Position numbers and translations under genes: made by a program. Below are positions 38,932 through 48,067 of a stretch of 60,161 bases of DNA, piece by piece; within the stretch, counting starts at the first letter, position 1; each line of letters starts with the position of its first letter. Below the pieces are notes generated by a model. The model ran no database searches, was not told the DNA's origin, and saw only the letters and a program-made list of their open reading frames with translations. The DNA lies in contig WGME01000019.1 in NCBI GenBank assembly GCA_016125225.1, positions 1-60,161 of the forward strand, written 5' to 3'. The stretch comes from a bacterium (GTDB lineage: Bacteria; Planctomycetota; Planctomycetia; Planctomycetales; Planctomycetaceae).

Positions 38932-40017
38932 ATGATGCGCAAACGTCCCGGCTTCACCCTCATCGAGTTCTTGGTCGTGATTGCCATCATTGCCATTCTG
39001 ATCGCCTTGTTATTGCCCGCCGTGCAACAGGCCCGTGAAGCGGCCCGCAGAACGCAATGCCGTAATAATCTCAAGCAACTGGGCTTGGCGATGCACAACT
39101 ATGCCGACAACTTCGGCACATTTCCGCCGGGGCGGATTGTCTATGTCTCTCCGGGGGATGACGGCACGGCCGGGGCCAACGGGGGAGCCACTACCGGCCG
39201 TGGCGATTGCTTTTCCGCACTCGCATTGATGCTGCCGCAACTCGATCAGTCGCCATTGTACAACCAGATTGATTTCAACAATGGCCCCGATACCGCCGCG
39301 AACAACAGCATTGTCGGCGTTCAGCCGCCGGTCTTTCTGTGTCCGTCAGATTTTGGAACGAAGGCGTTGTCCCAGAGTTCAGTCTTCGTCGGCGTGACGA
39401 ACTATGTCATGAATACGGGGACCACGTTTCCCGTCTCAACAAATAATCCCTCGGGAACACCGGTGACGGGCACTTTCTATGAGAACTCCCGTGTTCGATT
39501 GGGGGATATCACCGATGGCACCAGCCAGACCGTCTGTCTGGCGGAGCAGGTGTTATCGAATCCCAACGATCCCACCGGGACGGGCATTTCGAACGCCTCT
39601 GGCAACTGGAAGGGCGGATTGCCAACGACGGGATTCGCCCTCACCTCGGGCAATGACAATTCCTCTACCGGCCCGGAACTCATCAATTACCCCGGCGATT
39701 GCGTAGCCGGGAACAAACTGCAATTGACCCGCGGAAATCGCATTCTGTATGGAGCACCCGGCCACACCATGTACAACCACATCCGCGGCCCGAATGACCA
39801 GAACATCGACTGCCGCGGCGGCCTGCCGCACAGCAGCCGCAATCGCTACTGGTGGAGCCGCCTGAGTCACAACGTCGCTTCGCACAGCCGTCACACCGGC
39901 GGCGTCCATACCTTGTTCACCGACGGCCATGTGCAGTTCGTGAGCGAGAATGTCGACGTGAGAGCCTGGCAAGCCGTCGGCAGCCGCAGCGGTGGTGAGG
40001 TCGTCGGGGAGTTTTAG
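38932..40017 (+). CDS. DUF1559 pilin-like protein
   Basis: 361 aa. A type IV prepilin-like start, PGFTLIEFLVVIAIIAIL, with cleavage expected after G in the PGF motif, then AVQQAREAARRTQCRNNLKQ and the DUF1559 domain. The C-terminal H-X9-DG motif is THTGGVHTLFTDGHVQF. This family is massively expanded in planctomycetes; members are thought to be surface pseudopilins of unknown function. The strongest taxonomic marker in the window. Confidence 0.95.
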   Translation: MMRKRPGFTLIEFLVVIAIIAILIALLLPAVQQAREAARRTQCRNNLKQLGLAMHNYADNFGTFPPGRIVYVSPGDDGTAGANGGATTGRGDCFSALALMLPQLDQSPLYNQIDFNNGPDTAANNSIVGVQPPVFLCPSDFGTKALSQSSVFVGVTNYVMNTGTTFPVSTNNPSGTPVTGTFYENSRVRLGDITDGTSQTVCLAEQVLSNPNDPTGTGISNASGNWKGGLPTTGFALTSGNDNSSTGPELINYPGDCVAGNKLQLTRGNRILYGAPGHTMYNHIRGPNDQNIDCRGGLPHSSRNRYWWSRLSHNVASHSRHTGGVHTLFTDGHVQFVSENVDVRAWQAVGSRSGGEVVGEF

Positions 40018-40036
40018 GTTCTTTAACTTATCCAGG

Positions 40037-40843
40037 CTAGCTTTGCTTGTCGGTAGCTTGATTCGAACTCGCAATTTTCTCGGTGTTCGTCTTTAACTTA
40101 TTTCGAAACTCATCTTCGATGCTCTTAACTTCTGGCATCATACCAATTGCCCTTGGCAAATGAACTGCGATAAAAATAATTGTAAACAGGCTCTGAATGA
40201 TCGCTACTACGCGCAACCAACCTTCAGGGTGCCGGTCACCGTACCCAATAGTCATTTGTGTCATGCAGCTTAGGTAAAGTGGGTCTATCCAATCCTGCTG
40301 CACCCCGTCAGGAACCCTGATTTGATCAGGGGATAATGCGTAAAACACGCCGAAACCGAACATTATTTGAATGAAATTGATAAGTCCAAGGATCACTATG
40401 CGCGGGTGAGAGGCGACTGCAGCACGTACCTCCACTGGATTGAACCATGTGTCAAACAAAGCAAGTCGAAGAGTAGCAGCAAGTGCATTCACCAAAATCA
40501 ACAACGTTAAAACGACTGAGACGATTTGGATGATGCTGCGGGGGCAAGGCTCGTAAGAGTAGCACTGTGTTGCTAAGAGGTAGCAAGCAACCTCAATAAT
40601 CAGGCAGGCAATGACATAATAGTCAACTATTCGGCTACGTTTTGTCGCATAAATGTAGTTGTCTTGGTTGATCTGCGCATCGACCCGGTTGCCTATGAAC
40701 GGGGATGCGATGTGGTAACCCATGTCAGACAAATCGGCAACAATCGGCGTCAACCAACCTGAGAAAGCTTGTATTTTCGTATCGTCTATGGCTCGGATCA
40801 GCTGCTCAGGATTGCTGTTTTCAGTTTCATTCTTTGTTGACAA
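40037..40843 (-). CDS. Potassium-channel-like (ion channel 2) membrane protein
   Basis: About 268 aa, TTG start at 40843 with GGAG 8 nt upstream; in-frame alternatives lie upstream. Four membrane helices: VIACLIIEVACYLLA, IVSVVLTLLILVNALAATL, IVILGLINFIQIMFGFGVF and VVAIIQSLFTIIFIAVHL. A pore loop with MTQMTIGYGDRHPE carries the TIGYGD potassium filter between helices three and four. A/T-richer and less codon-biased than its neighbours, suggesting recent acquisition. Confidence 0.85.
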   Translation of the reverse strand: MSTKNETENSNPEQLIRAIDDTKIQAFSGWLTPIVADLSDMGYHIASPFIGNRVDAQINQDNYIYATKRSRIVDYYVIACLIIEVACYLLATQCYSYEPCPRSIIQIVSVVLTLLILVNALAATLRLALFDTWFNPVEVRAAVASHPRIVILGLINFIQIMFGFGVFYALSPDQIRVPDGVQQDWIDPLYLSCMTQMTIGYGDRHPEGWLRVVAIIQSLFTIIFIAVHLPRAIGMMPEVKSIEDEFRNKLKTNTEKIASSNQATDKQS

Positions 40844-40964
40844 GGAGGAACTCCGGAAATTCACAGTGCAAGTTGAACCTCGCTGAGAGAATGATTCGGT
40901 TTTGATCAATCACAGCTTCGAACTGCTAATGTTTAGCACTAGTGAGGCAATATCTTTTGAGCGA

Positions 40965-41399
40965 TCACACCGAATCGCTGCCGATGGGGCGGACGTCGCT
41001 GTGGGAGTCGCTGACTTTCAGGCCGGCGGCCAGACCGTCGAGCATGCTCTTGGGGGGGATGCGGATTTCTTCGGTCCGCGCTTCGTGGACGTCTTCTTCC
41101 GGGTCGGGGACGTTGGCTCCCATTTCGACGCGGAACTTCTCACTGGCGAACGCCAATTCATCGCCGGGGAGCAGGGCTCCACGGATCACCCGTTGGCCGT
41201 TCACTTTGGTGCCATTGGTGCTGCCGAGGTCGCGGAGGAAGAGCAGACCGTCGGTGCGGACGAGGAGGCAGTGAAGTTTGGAGATGCTGCTGCGATCGAC
41301 CACGATGTCGCACAGGTCTTTCTGTCGACCGACCAGGGTGACATCGCGGGTGATATTGATCGGTTTGCCCCCCTTCAGGGGCACAAGTCGCGCACGCAT
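40965..41399 (-). CDS. FHA-domain protein
   Basis: About 144 aa from ATG 41399. The forkhead-associated fold fills residues 1-95: TLVGRQKDLCDIVVDRSSIS (GR and SxxH region), KLHCLLVRTDGLLFLRDLGS and STNGTKVNGQ. It binds phosphothreonine peptides made by Ser/Thr kinases; a kinase gene lies at 45388. The short tail is acidic. Single-domain, cytoplasmic. Confidence 0.9.
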   Translation of the reverse strand: MRARLVPLKGGKPINITRDVTLVGRQKDLCDIVVDRSSISKLHCLLVRTDGLLFLRDLGSTNGTKVNGQRVIRGALLPGDELAFASEKFRVEMGANVPDPEEDVHEARTEEIRIPPKSMLDGLAAGLKVSDSHSDVRPIGSDSV

Positions 41400-41483
41400 C
41401 GATCTGTCCCGATGGAATGACGGGGTTTCGATTCTCACTAGAATCATCGGACAAACTGTCCGGGTGTCAAGCAGGAAATTTCG

Positions 41484-42347
41484 TTAATACAACGCCGTGG
41501 CCAGTTTGCGGCGGTATTCTCCGGTTAATTCCGAGGCGGGGCCGAGCATGTCGAAGATTTTCACCATGGCCGATTTCGCGGCTGCCCGGCCGTCGCCGTA
41601 ATCTTTCTGGACAATTCCGAGCAACAATTCGAGGGCAGGGCGGTATTGATGGGCCACGGCGAGGGCATCGGCATAGGCAATCTGCAGCGATAAATCCTCG
41701 GGATTGTTGGTCGCCGCCTTGCGGGCTTCCTCGACGCCCCCCGATTCCGCCGCCGTCATCCGGACTTCCAGTTCCGACTTGATCCGCTCGGCATCGGGTT
41801 CCAGGAAACCCCGTTCTTCGAGTTTCGTGATGATCGACTGGCACTCATCGAACCGGTTCTGAGCCAGCAGAACCTTCGCCAGACGAATCTGAATCACTGC
41901 TTCGTCGGGCATCAGGGCCAGGGCTTCGCGGTACTTCGATTCGGCGGTACGTGGATCGGTATCTTCCACCGCCAAGCCTTCCTGCAACAGCAACTGAGCA
42001 GGGGAGGGCATCAGGTTGTCGAGCCATTGCCGCAACTCCGCTTCGGGAAGCAGTCCCATGAATTGATCAACCGGCCGACCTTCGACAAAGGCGACGACCA
42101 TGGGGATCGACTGAATCCGGAAGGCGGCGGCGAGTTGCTGTTCTTCGTCGGTGTTGATCTTGCCAAGGATGAAGCGGCCGTTGTATTCCGCCGCGAGTTT
42201 TTCCAGCAACGGAGCCAGTTGCCGACAGGGGCCGCACCACGGTGCCCAGAAGTCGAGAACGACGGGAACTTTCATCGATTGATCGATGACGTCCTGCTGA
42301 AAGCGGTCGGTGCGGATCTCGATGATGTGCGGAGACGCGGCAGACAT
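41484..42347 (-). CDS. CnoX/YbbN-like thioredoxin with TPR tail
   Basis: About 287 aa from ATG 42347. Thioredoxin domain with VVLDFWAPWCGPCRQLAPLL (CGPC kept) and SIPMVVAFVEGR with cis-Pro. TPR-like helices follow, as AESKYREALALMPDEAV and ARKAATNNPEDLSLQIAYADAL. This matches the CnoX family of redox-active holdase chaperones that pass clients to GroEL. The TlpA-like gene lies 58 bp upstream in the same direction. Confidence 0.9.
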   Translation of the reverse strand: MSAASPHIIEIRTDRFQQDVIDQSMKVPVVLDFWAPWCGPCRQLAPLLEKLAAEYNGRFILGKINTDEEQQLAAAFRIQSIPMVVAFVEGRPVDQFMGLLPEAELRQWLDNLMPSPAQLLLQEGLAVEDTDPRTAESKYREALALMPDEAVIQIRLAKVLLAQNRFDECQSIITKLEERGFLEPDAERIKSELEVRMTAAESGGVEEARKAATNNPEDLSLQIAYADALAVAHQYRPALELLLGIVQKDYGDGRAAAKSAMVKIFDMLGPASELTGEYRRKLATALY

Positions 42348-42405
42348 GCGGCCAGTCTTTCGGTTGGTATGGGTGCAGTAAGTCTCTAAGCTGATGCAGG
42401 CCAGT

Positions 42406-43734
42406 TTACTTCGTGGCGGCGGCTTTTTCTCGTTTGAGTGCCGAAACGACAGCGGCATCGAGTTCGCGCAGGCCTTCATCGGGATTCAGATCGTAATAGC
42501 CCACCTGATAATGCGTGATCACGCCATCGTGGCCGATTACGACCCACAACGGCAACGTGGCCCCTAGGGCCTGCGGGTTGCCAAAGCTTTCCAGCAGCGA
42601 TCCTCCATCGGCAACGATCGGGAAGCTGACATTCATGAACTCTTGAAACTTGCGGGCGGCTCGACGACCGGCGGCTTGAGTTGTGGGATCGGCAAAGCGG
42701 GCATCGACAGCAACACCGAGAATTTGCACGCCGAGCTTATGGCGGCGTTGAGAGAGAAAGTCGAGGTAGCCCACCTGGCCGTACGGTTCTTCGAGCTTTT
42801 CCCCGCCGTAATTCCAGAAGTGCAACACGGTGGTTTTGCCGGCCAGGTCAGCCGCGAGGATCGACTTGCCGTCAATCTGGGTGAGGTCGGGCAGGGGAGT
42901 GGCAGGTTGATTGAGGAACTTTTTCTGCAGTCCGGCGACCCCTTCCAGACGGCGTTGTTGAACGGCGATGTCACGCTGAATGGTGGTCACAAACCGCCCC
43001 CAGGTTCCCTCACCGACCGATGCGAGTTGGCTCAGGGCATTCTGTGTAGTGGCGAGTTGTTCCTCTGAAAGCTGTTCAACGACATCAGCATCTTCGATTT
43101 TCAACGCGGCCTGCAAATCGAGGAGGGCTTTGGCCACCTTGGCTTCCTGGGCCAGTGTCTCCACGGAGAGAGGCACGATGTTTTCCAGTTGCATGGTCAA
43201 TTGGTAAGCCTCGCCGCGCCCGATGAAAAGCCGTTCTTCCATTGAGAGGATGAGGCCGTCATTGCGGTCGACGACCAGCGTTTGGCGGCGACCACGATCG
43301 AGTGAGGCCTCGACAATCGCACATTCGCGATCCTTCACCTGACGATGCCGGACGCATGTGTATTGAGCGGAGCCTGCCTGCCATTCGGTTTCCGGTATGA
43401 GTTTTTCAACGAATTCAAAGACCGGGTGTCGCACGGGCAGGGCGTAGTCCTGGTCTTCATGCCGCTGCAGGATTCGAATCCCGGATATCTGTTGAGGAGT
43501 CGTCGCCAGCCGGCCGAAACGTTGCGGCCAGGAAAACATGGCCCCGCCTCGTTCCTCCAAGAGGAACCAGGCATCGTCGGCTGTCGCGCAGGTGACAACC
43601 AGCCGAAACGATTCTGCCCCGCGATCTCCGTTCTCTGCCTGGCGGGTCACTTGCCCGGCGTAGTGCAATTCGGAACCAACAGGCAGGGCGCTCGTTGTCA
43701 GCAGGAAGAACCCGGTCCAGAGGGCTGTGTTCAT
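42406..43734 (-). CDS. Exported TlpA-like thioredoxin-fold protein lacking CXXC
   Basis: 442 aa with a signal peptide, ALWTGFFLLTTSALPVGS. The first two thirds are an unrecognised strand-rich domain. The last 150 residues are a TlpA/AhpC-like fold: ILAADLAGKTTVLHFWNYGG, VQILGVAVDARF, LPLWVVIGHDGVITHYQVG. The redox site that should follow FW is NYGGEKLEEPYG, with no cysteine, so it cannot act as a normal thiol oxidoreductase. Possibly a structural or sensing relative. Confidence 0.8.
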   Translation of the reverse strand: MNTALWTGFFLLTTSALPVGSELHYAGQVTRQAENGDRGAESFRLVVTCATADDAWFLLEERGGAMFSWPQRFGRLATTPQQISGIRILQRHEDQDYALPVRHPVFEFVEKLIPETEWQAGSAQYTCVRHRQVKDRECAIVEASLDRGRRQTLVVDRNDGLILSMEERLFIGRGEAYQLTMQLENIVPLSVETLAQEAKVAKALLDLQAALKIEDADVVEQLSEEQLATTQNALSQLASVGEGTWGRFVTTIQRDIAVQQRRLEGVAGLQKKFLNQPATPLPDLTQIDGKSILAADLAGKTTVLHFWNYGGEKLEEPYGQVGYLDFLSQRRHKLGVQILGVAVDARFADPTTQAAGRRAARKFQEFMNVSFPIVADGGSLLESFGNPQALGATLPLWVVIGHDGVITHYQVGYYDLNPDEGLRELDAAVVSALKREKAAATK

Positions 43735-44023
43735 GAGGGCTCCGTCAGCGGTGGGGCAGGGGTGGGCAGGAAAATCTGTAACATCAGTCTACACAAACTC
43801 TTCACGAAACCCAGCCCACCCAGCAGACTCGTTGACACCGCTACATCTTCCGCCTAGTGTAGCAGGCATAACAATTTAGTAATTCTTGGATGACGCGACG
43901 CTGCGTGTACCGAACCCCCTAAGTGGCAATGGCTGTTGTGCAGCCGATTTCGATTCCCTGCCGTGGGGCAGGTGGCAGCGTAGATGCGAATCACTGGGAA
44001 TTCATCGCCTAAAGGACCATGCG

Positions 44024-45166
44024 ATGCGCTCGCTGAAGCATAGTTGTCTCTCGTTATTCGGTCTGTTGGTATGTGCGACTGCGACGGTCTGGTCACAGCC
44101 GCCGGGCAACAATCCCTCTGCAACACCCGCCGCTCCGAAAGAGGCTCCCCCGTTGCCAATCGCTAATCCGGGTGATCAGGTTGTTGCCAAGCATGAGGCG
44201 CTGAATCTGATCGATGCCGAGAAGTATCGCGTCAATCTCTCGCTGGAACCGCATCAACAGGTGCTGCTCTCGGCCCCGCATGATGCCATCGTGCGGCAGG
44301 TTCTGGAAAAAACTAATAACAAGGTGAAGCCTCAAACCGAGATCCTGCGTCTGGAAAGCACCGCACAGAAGTTGGGTTTGCAGAAGGCTCAGGCCGAATA
44401 TCGGGCTGCCACCCTCGAGCAGAAACTGGCCAAAGACGAAGATCAAAAAGCCTTAGCGGCGGCACGCCTGGAAGCCGCCAAGGCGGGAGTCGATTTGGCG
44501 CAGTTTCTGTACGATCAGACGGGGATTCGTACTCCGATCAATGGCGAGGTCCGAAAGATTCTTGTCGTGGAGGGGCAGTATGTTCGTGCTGGTGATCCAC
44601 TGGCTCTCATCGGTGACTCCAGCAAAATGAAAATTGAAATTCCGGTCGAGCGGGCCGGGCTGGAGAAGGGGAGTAAGCGTCTCGTGAAAATCGAGGCAAA
44701 CGAAATGGAAGGCACAGTGGAAGCCATCGTCCCCTTGAACCCCGGCTTCGATCCTCTGCGTGATTTATTTGAATCGATCACCTCGGCCGTTGTGGTCTTT
44801 GATAATACCGATGGAAGGCTGTTCGCTGGGCAAACCGTTTACGTGCCCATCATCCCGCGGCAACCCATCGTACAGGTCGCTTCATCGGCAGTGTTGAATG
44901 CGGCGGATGGGGGACGGCGGGTTCAAGTGCTGCGGCAGGGAGTGGTGCGCGATATCGGGATCACGCTGATGGGGCCCGTGGGAGTCGATCGGCTGTACGT
45001 CTCGGGTGCGTTCGCTCCGAATGACGAAATCATCTTCCAGACATCGCATCAACTGCCCGATGGGTTCCAACTGGAGCCGATCGCGAGTGCAATTGCCAAG
45101 CCGGGGACGACACCGGCAGGCACACGACCGATGCCAACCGAGGCCAAGCCTGGCGTCAACTTCTAG
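44024..45166 (+). CDS. HlyD/RND-type periplasmic adaptor protein
   Basis: About 380 aa from ATG 44024 (AAAGGA upstream). A signal peptide (LSLFGLLVCATATVWS) precedes a Pro/Ala linker. A biotinyl-lipoyl-like half, HQQVLLSAPHDAIVRQVL, leads to a coiled coil (AQKLGLQKAQAEYRAATLEQ), then IRTPINGEVRKILVVEGQYV and a beta-barrel. This is a membrane-fusion adaptor of a tripartite exporter. Pump and outer-membrane partners are not in the window. Confidence 0.85.
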   Translation: MRSLKHSCLSLFGLLVCATATVWSQPPGNNPSATPAAPKEAPPLPIANPGDQVVAKHEALNLIDAEKYRVNLSLEPHQQVLLSAPHDAIVRQVLEKTNNKVKPQTEILRLESTAQKLGLQKAQAEYRAATLEQKLAKDEDQKALAAARLEAAKAGVDLAQFLYDQTGIRTPINGEVRKILVVEGQYVRAGDPLALIGDSSKMKIEIPVERAGLEKGSKRLVKIEANEMEGTVEAIVPLNPGFDPLRDLFESITSAVVVFDNTDGRLFAGQTVYVPIIPRQPIVQVASSAVLNAADGGRRVQVLRQGVVRDIGITLMGPVGVDRLYVSGAFAPNDEIIFQTSHQLPDGFQLEPIASAIAKPGTTPAGTRPMPTEAKPGVNF

Positions 45167-45387
45167 ACCCCTGCTCGATTCCTGCATGTTCGTCACTGAT
45201 CAGTCGCGATCGCAACTCGGCAGGAATTGTTGAAACAGCAGGATTGACCGCGGGACTCAGCCTGCTCACCTTGGTTATACTAACGGGGAGCGTGTTGGGT
45301 GAATGAGCACATGGGCGAGCGGGTAGCCAATCTTCGCCGCCCCACTTCGTGCTCATCAAACTGCGAAGCCGATGAGGAGTTGCCGCG

Positions 45388-46848
45388 ATGTCCGCCGGGA
45401 TTGAACCGATCGACAATTATCAGGTGGCTTCGTTTATCGCCGGGGGCGGGTCGAGTCAGGTCTTTGAGGTGATCGAGCCGGGGACAAATCGCCGGCTGGC
45501 CATGAAGCTGATCACGAACAGCCACCCCGATGCCAAAGAGAACAAAGCCTCTTTGAAGGCCGAAGCCGCCGTTTGCAAGTTGCTCGATCATCCCAACATC
45601 ATTCACTACGAAGGATTCACCAACGGTCGCGAATTCACCTATATGCTGATGGAGTATTTCCGCGCTCCCACCCTCAAGGTGCAATTGAAGATGGATCAGC
45701 ACGGCGTCCATCTGCGGATGAAAAAGCTGCTGGAAGGGTTGAGTGGGGCGCTGCAGCATATGCACGATCGCGGGTTCATTCATCGCGATATCAAGCCCGA
45801 AAACGTGCTGATGAATAAGGTCGGCGAAGTTCGGCTGATCGATTTCTCCTTGAGCGTCCGAGCCAAAAGCGGTCTCGGAGCACTATTTGGCGGCAAGCAG
45901 ACGATTATTCAGGGAACACGCACCTATATTGCCCCGGAAACGATCCGCAAACGGACCCCTGTTTTCCAGACCGATTTTTACAGCCTGGGGATTCTGTTGT
46001 ATGAAGTGCTGACCGGCAAGACACCGTTTCAGGCCCCGACTCCTAACGAACTGCTGCAGAAGCACATTTCGGCGACGCCCCCGATGGCGTCGGAATTCAA
46101 TCCGAATGTCACACCGGATATGGACCGACTGATCGCGAAGCTGCTTTCCAAGAAACCGGACGCTCGTGGGAAAGATATGGCCGAAGTGGCCGGGGAACTG
46201 CGCCGCGTTCGCATCTTCAAAGAAGAGATTGTCGAAAAGACCGAGAACAAAGAGGATGAAAAGCCAGCATCTCTGCTGGAGCAGATGGATGCCGCGAAGC
46301 TGGATAGCCGACTCGATGCCAAGCGGAGCGAACTGGTCCGAAACAATCCCGAGTTGGCGGCTCACTTCTCTGAGCAGAAACGCAAACGCGACGAAGAGGC
46401 GAAGGCGAAAAAAGACAAGATGGCGGCCATGAAAATCAAGGGGGCGGGGCAGGGAGCCTCCGCCGCGCCAGCACCGGTGCAGCCCCCAGCGGCACCGGTT
46501 ATGCCCATGATGCCGACCATGCCGATGATGCCCCCACAACCCTACCCGGCCCCCTATCCTCCCCAGCCGATGTATCCGCCAGGGATGGGGCAACCCTTAC
46601 CAATGCCTCCCATGCCGGGGTATCCGCAGCCGCTGCCCCCGGGAATGATGGCTCCCCCACAACCCCCTGGTTTTCCCCCAGTACAACCACCGCAGCCCCT
46701 GCCGCAGGCTCCGGCCTTTCCGAATGCAGCGATTCCGGTCACAATAGTGCCTCAACCGACAAAACCGTCGCCGGCACCCAAGGCACCCAGTCCGCCGCCC
46801 GCCGATGACGAGTTGGATTTCATGACGGAATTGCCCGATATCAGTTAG
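45388..46848 (+). CDS. Ser/Thr protein kinase with DFS motif and Pro-rich tail
   Basis: 486 aa. Kinase domain at residues 8-275: glycine loop FIAGGGSSQVFEV, LAMKLI with the ATP lysine, HRDIKPENVLMNK, and VRLIDFSLSVRA, where the usual DFG is DFS. The APE-like IAPETIRK follows. The catalytic Lys, HRD Asp and DFS Asp are all present, so activity is plausible. No membrane helix. The tail from about residue 350 is almost all Pro, Met, Gly and Tyr, then an acidic end. Confidence 0.88.
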   Translation: MSAGIEPIDNYQVASFIAGGGSSQVFEVIEPGTNRRLAMKLITNSHPDAKENKASLKAEAAVCKLLDHPNIIHYEGFTNGREFTYMLMEYFRAPTLKVQLKMDQHGVHLRMKKLLEGLSGALQHMHDRGFIHRDIKPENVLMNKVGEVRLIDFSLSVRAKSGLGALFGGKQTIIQGTRTYIAPETIRKRTPVFQTDFYSLGILLYEVLTGKTPFQAPTPNELLQKHISATPPMASEFNPNVTPDMDRLIAKLLSKKPDARGKDMAEVAGELRRVRIFKEEIVEKTENKEDEKPASLLEQMDAAKLDSRLDAKRSELVRNNPELAAHFSEQKRKRDEEAKAKKDKMAAMKIKGAGQGASAAPAPVQPPAAPVMPMMPTMPMMPPQPYPAPYPPQPMYPPGMGQPLPMPPMPGYPQPLPPGMMAPPQPPGFPPVQPPQPLPQAPAFPNAAIPVTIVPQPTKPSPAPKAPSPPPADDELDFMTELPDIS

Positions 46849-46923
46849 CTCTGACCATACCTGCCAACCGGTGCAGGCGATGGCTGACTGAATGTGCTCA
46901 ACAAACAAAGGCCGAACTGACCG

Positions 46924-47910
46924 ATGTCCATCCAGTTTCAACTTCCCTTTGAAAAGCCGATCTACGAACTAGAACAGCAACTCGAGAAGCTGGAGCAGCA
47001 GCCCAATCCCACGCCAGCCACCATGGAAGCCATCCGCAACATGCGGAGCGAAATCCAGAAGATGCGGCGGGAGATTTTTATGAATCTCGACGCCTGGGAC
47101 ATTGTCAAAGTCGCCCGTCATCCCGAACGGCCGCACACCAAAGACTATCTGGAACTGGTCTTTGACGAGTTCGTCGAATTGCATGGTGACCGGGCCTTCG
47201 GCGACGACCGGGCCATTCTCACCGGCTTCGCGCGGATCGAAGGCCACAAAGTGATGTTCGTCGGCCAGCAGAAGGGCCGCACGCTCAAAGAACGAAACGA
47301 ATGCAATTACGGCTGTGCCCATCCGGAAGGGTATCGCAAGGCCTTGCTGAAGATGCAGCTTGCCGCCCAACACGGCATTCCAATTGTCTGTCTCATCGAT
47401 ACTCCGGGGGCCTATCCGGGGATTGGTGCGGAGGAGCGCGGCCAGGCTTACACCATCGCCGTCAACCTGCGCGAGATGTCGGTGTTGCCGACGCCGATCG
47501 TCTGTATTGTTATCGGTGAAGGTGGGTCGGGCGGTGCGCTCGGTATTGGCATCGGTGATTACGTTGCGATGCTCCAGTACGGATATTACTCGGTGATCAG
47601 CCCCGAAGGCTGTGCCGGGATTCTCTGGAAGCATGTGAAGCACGCCGACAAGGCGGCACGGGCCCTCAAGTTCACCGGCCCCGATCTGTTGAATTTCGGC
47701 ATCATCGACGAGATCGTTTCCGAGCCGTTGGGTGGCGCTCATCGCGATCACCGCCAGATCGCCGCCACGCTCAAGCAGACGATCGTCAAACAACTGCGAT
47801 CGCTCTCCAGCATCCCGACCAATGAACTGCTGGAACGCCGCTATCAGAAGTTCCGCAAGATCGGTCAATTCCTGGAGTCACCAGGAATACCGGAATCTGC
47901 CGCAGGTTGA
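46924..47910 (+). CDS. accA: Acetyl-CoA carboxylase carboxyltransferase, alpha subunit
   Basis: 328 aa, full length. N-terminal helical part FEKPIYELEQQLEKLEQQ, then the crotonase fold with DRAFGDDRAILTGFARIEG, CLIDTPGAYPGIGAEERGQA and VIGEGGSGGALGIGIGDYV (oxyanion holes). It transfers the carboxyl from biotin-BCCP to acetyl-CoA, first step of fatty-acid synthesis, with AccD encoded elsewhere. Last core gene before the prophage. Confidence 0.96.
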   Translation: MSIQFQLPFEKPIYELEQQLEKLEQQPNPTPATMEAIRNMRSEIQKMRREIFMNLDAWDIVKVARHPERPHTKDYLELVFDEFVELHGDRAFGDDRAILTGFARIEGHKVMFVGQQKGRTLKERNECNYGCAHPEGYRKALLKMQLAAQHGIPIVCLIDTPGAYPGIGAEERGQAYTIAVNLREMSVLPTPIVCIVIGEGGSGGALGIGIGDYVAMLQYGYYSVISPEGCAGILWKHVKHADKAARALKFTGPDLLNFGIIDEIVSEPLGGAHRDHRQIAATLKQTIVKQLRSLSSIPTNELLERRYQKFRKIGQFLESPGIPESAAG

Positions 47911-48021
47911 GCCGGGCAGAGGGGCTGTTATTGGTTTCCGTCCCGCCCATCTCTGAGTGATGGTTCGATCCAACTCGCTGCATCCAGCCAGCCACCAGTC
48001 CTGTTTTCTACCGGATATCCA

Positions 48022-48049
48022 ACGTCCGATAATGTCTGTTATGTTTCGT
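48022..48049 (+). other. attL: dif-like attachment site, prophage left end (attL)
   Basis: A 28-bp dif layout: arm ACGTCCGATAA, centre TGTCTG, arm TTATGTTTCGT. The TTATGTT arm matches the well-conserved XerD half of bacterial dif, and the centre differs by one base from Vibrio cholerae dif1 as I recall it. The 18-bp core TAATGTCTGTTATGTTTC (48030-48047) is repeated exactly at 57562-57579. Confidence 0.85.
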
Positions 48050-48067
48050 TCTCTGAGCGAAATCTAC

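Noticed and set aside
46480-46720. Possible collagen-like or surface repeat in the kinase tail
   Set aside because: No regular period is present, only Pro/Met/Gly/Tyr bias.
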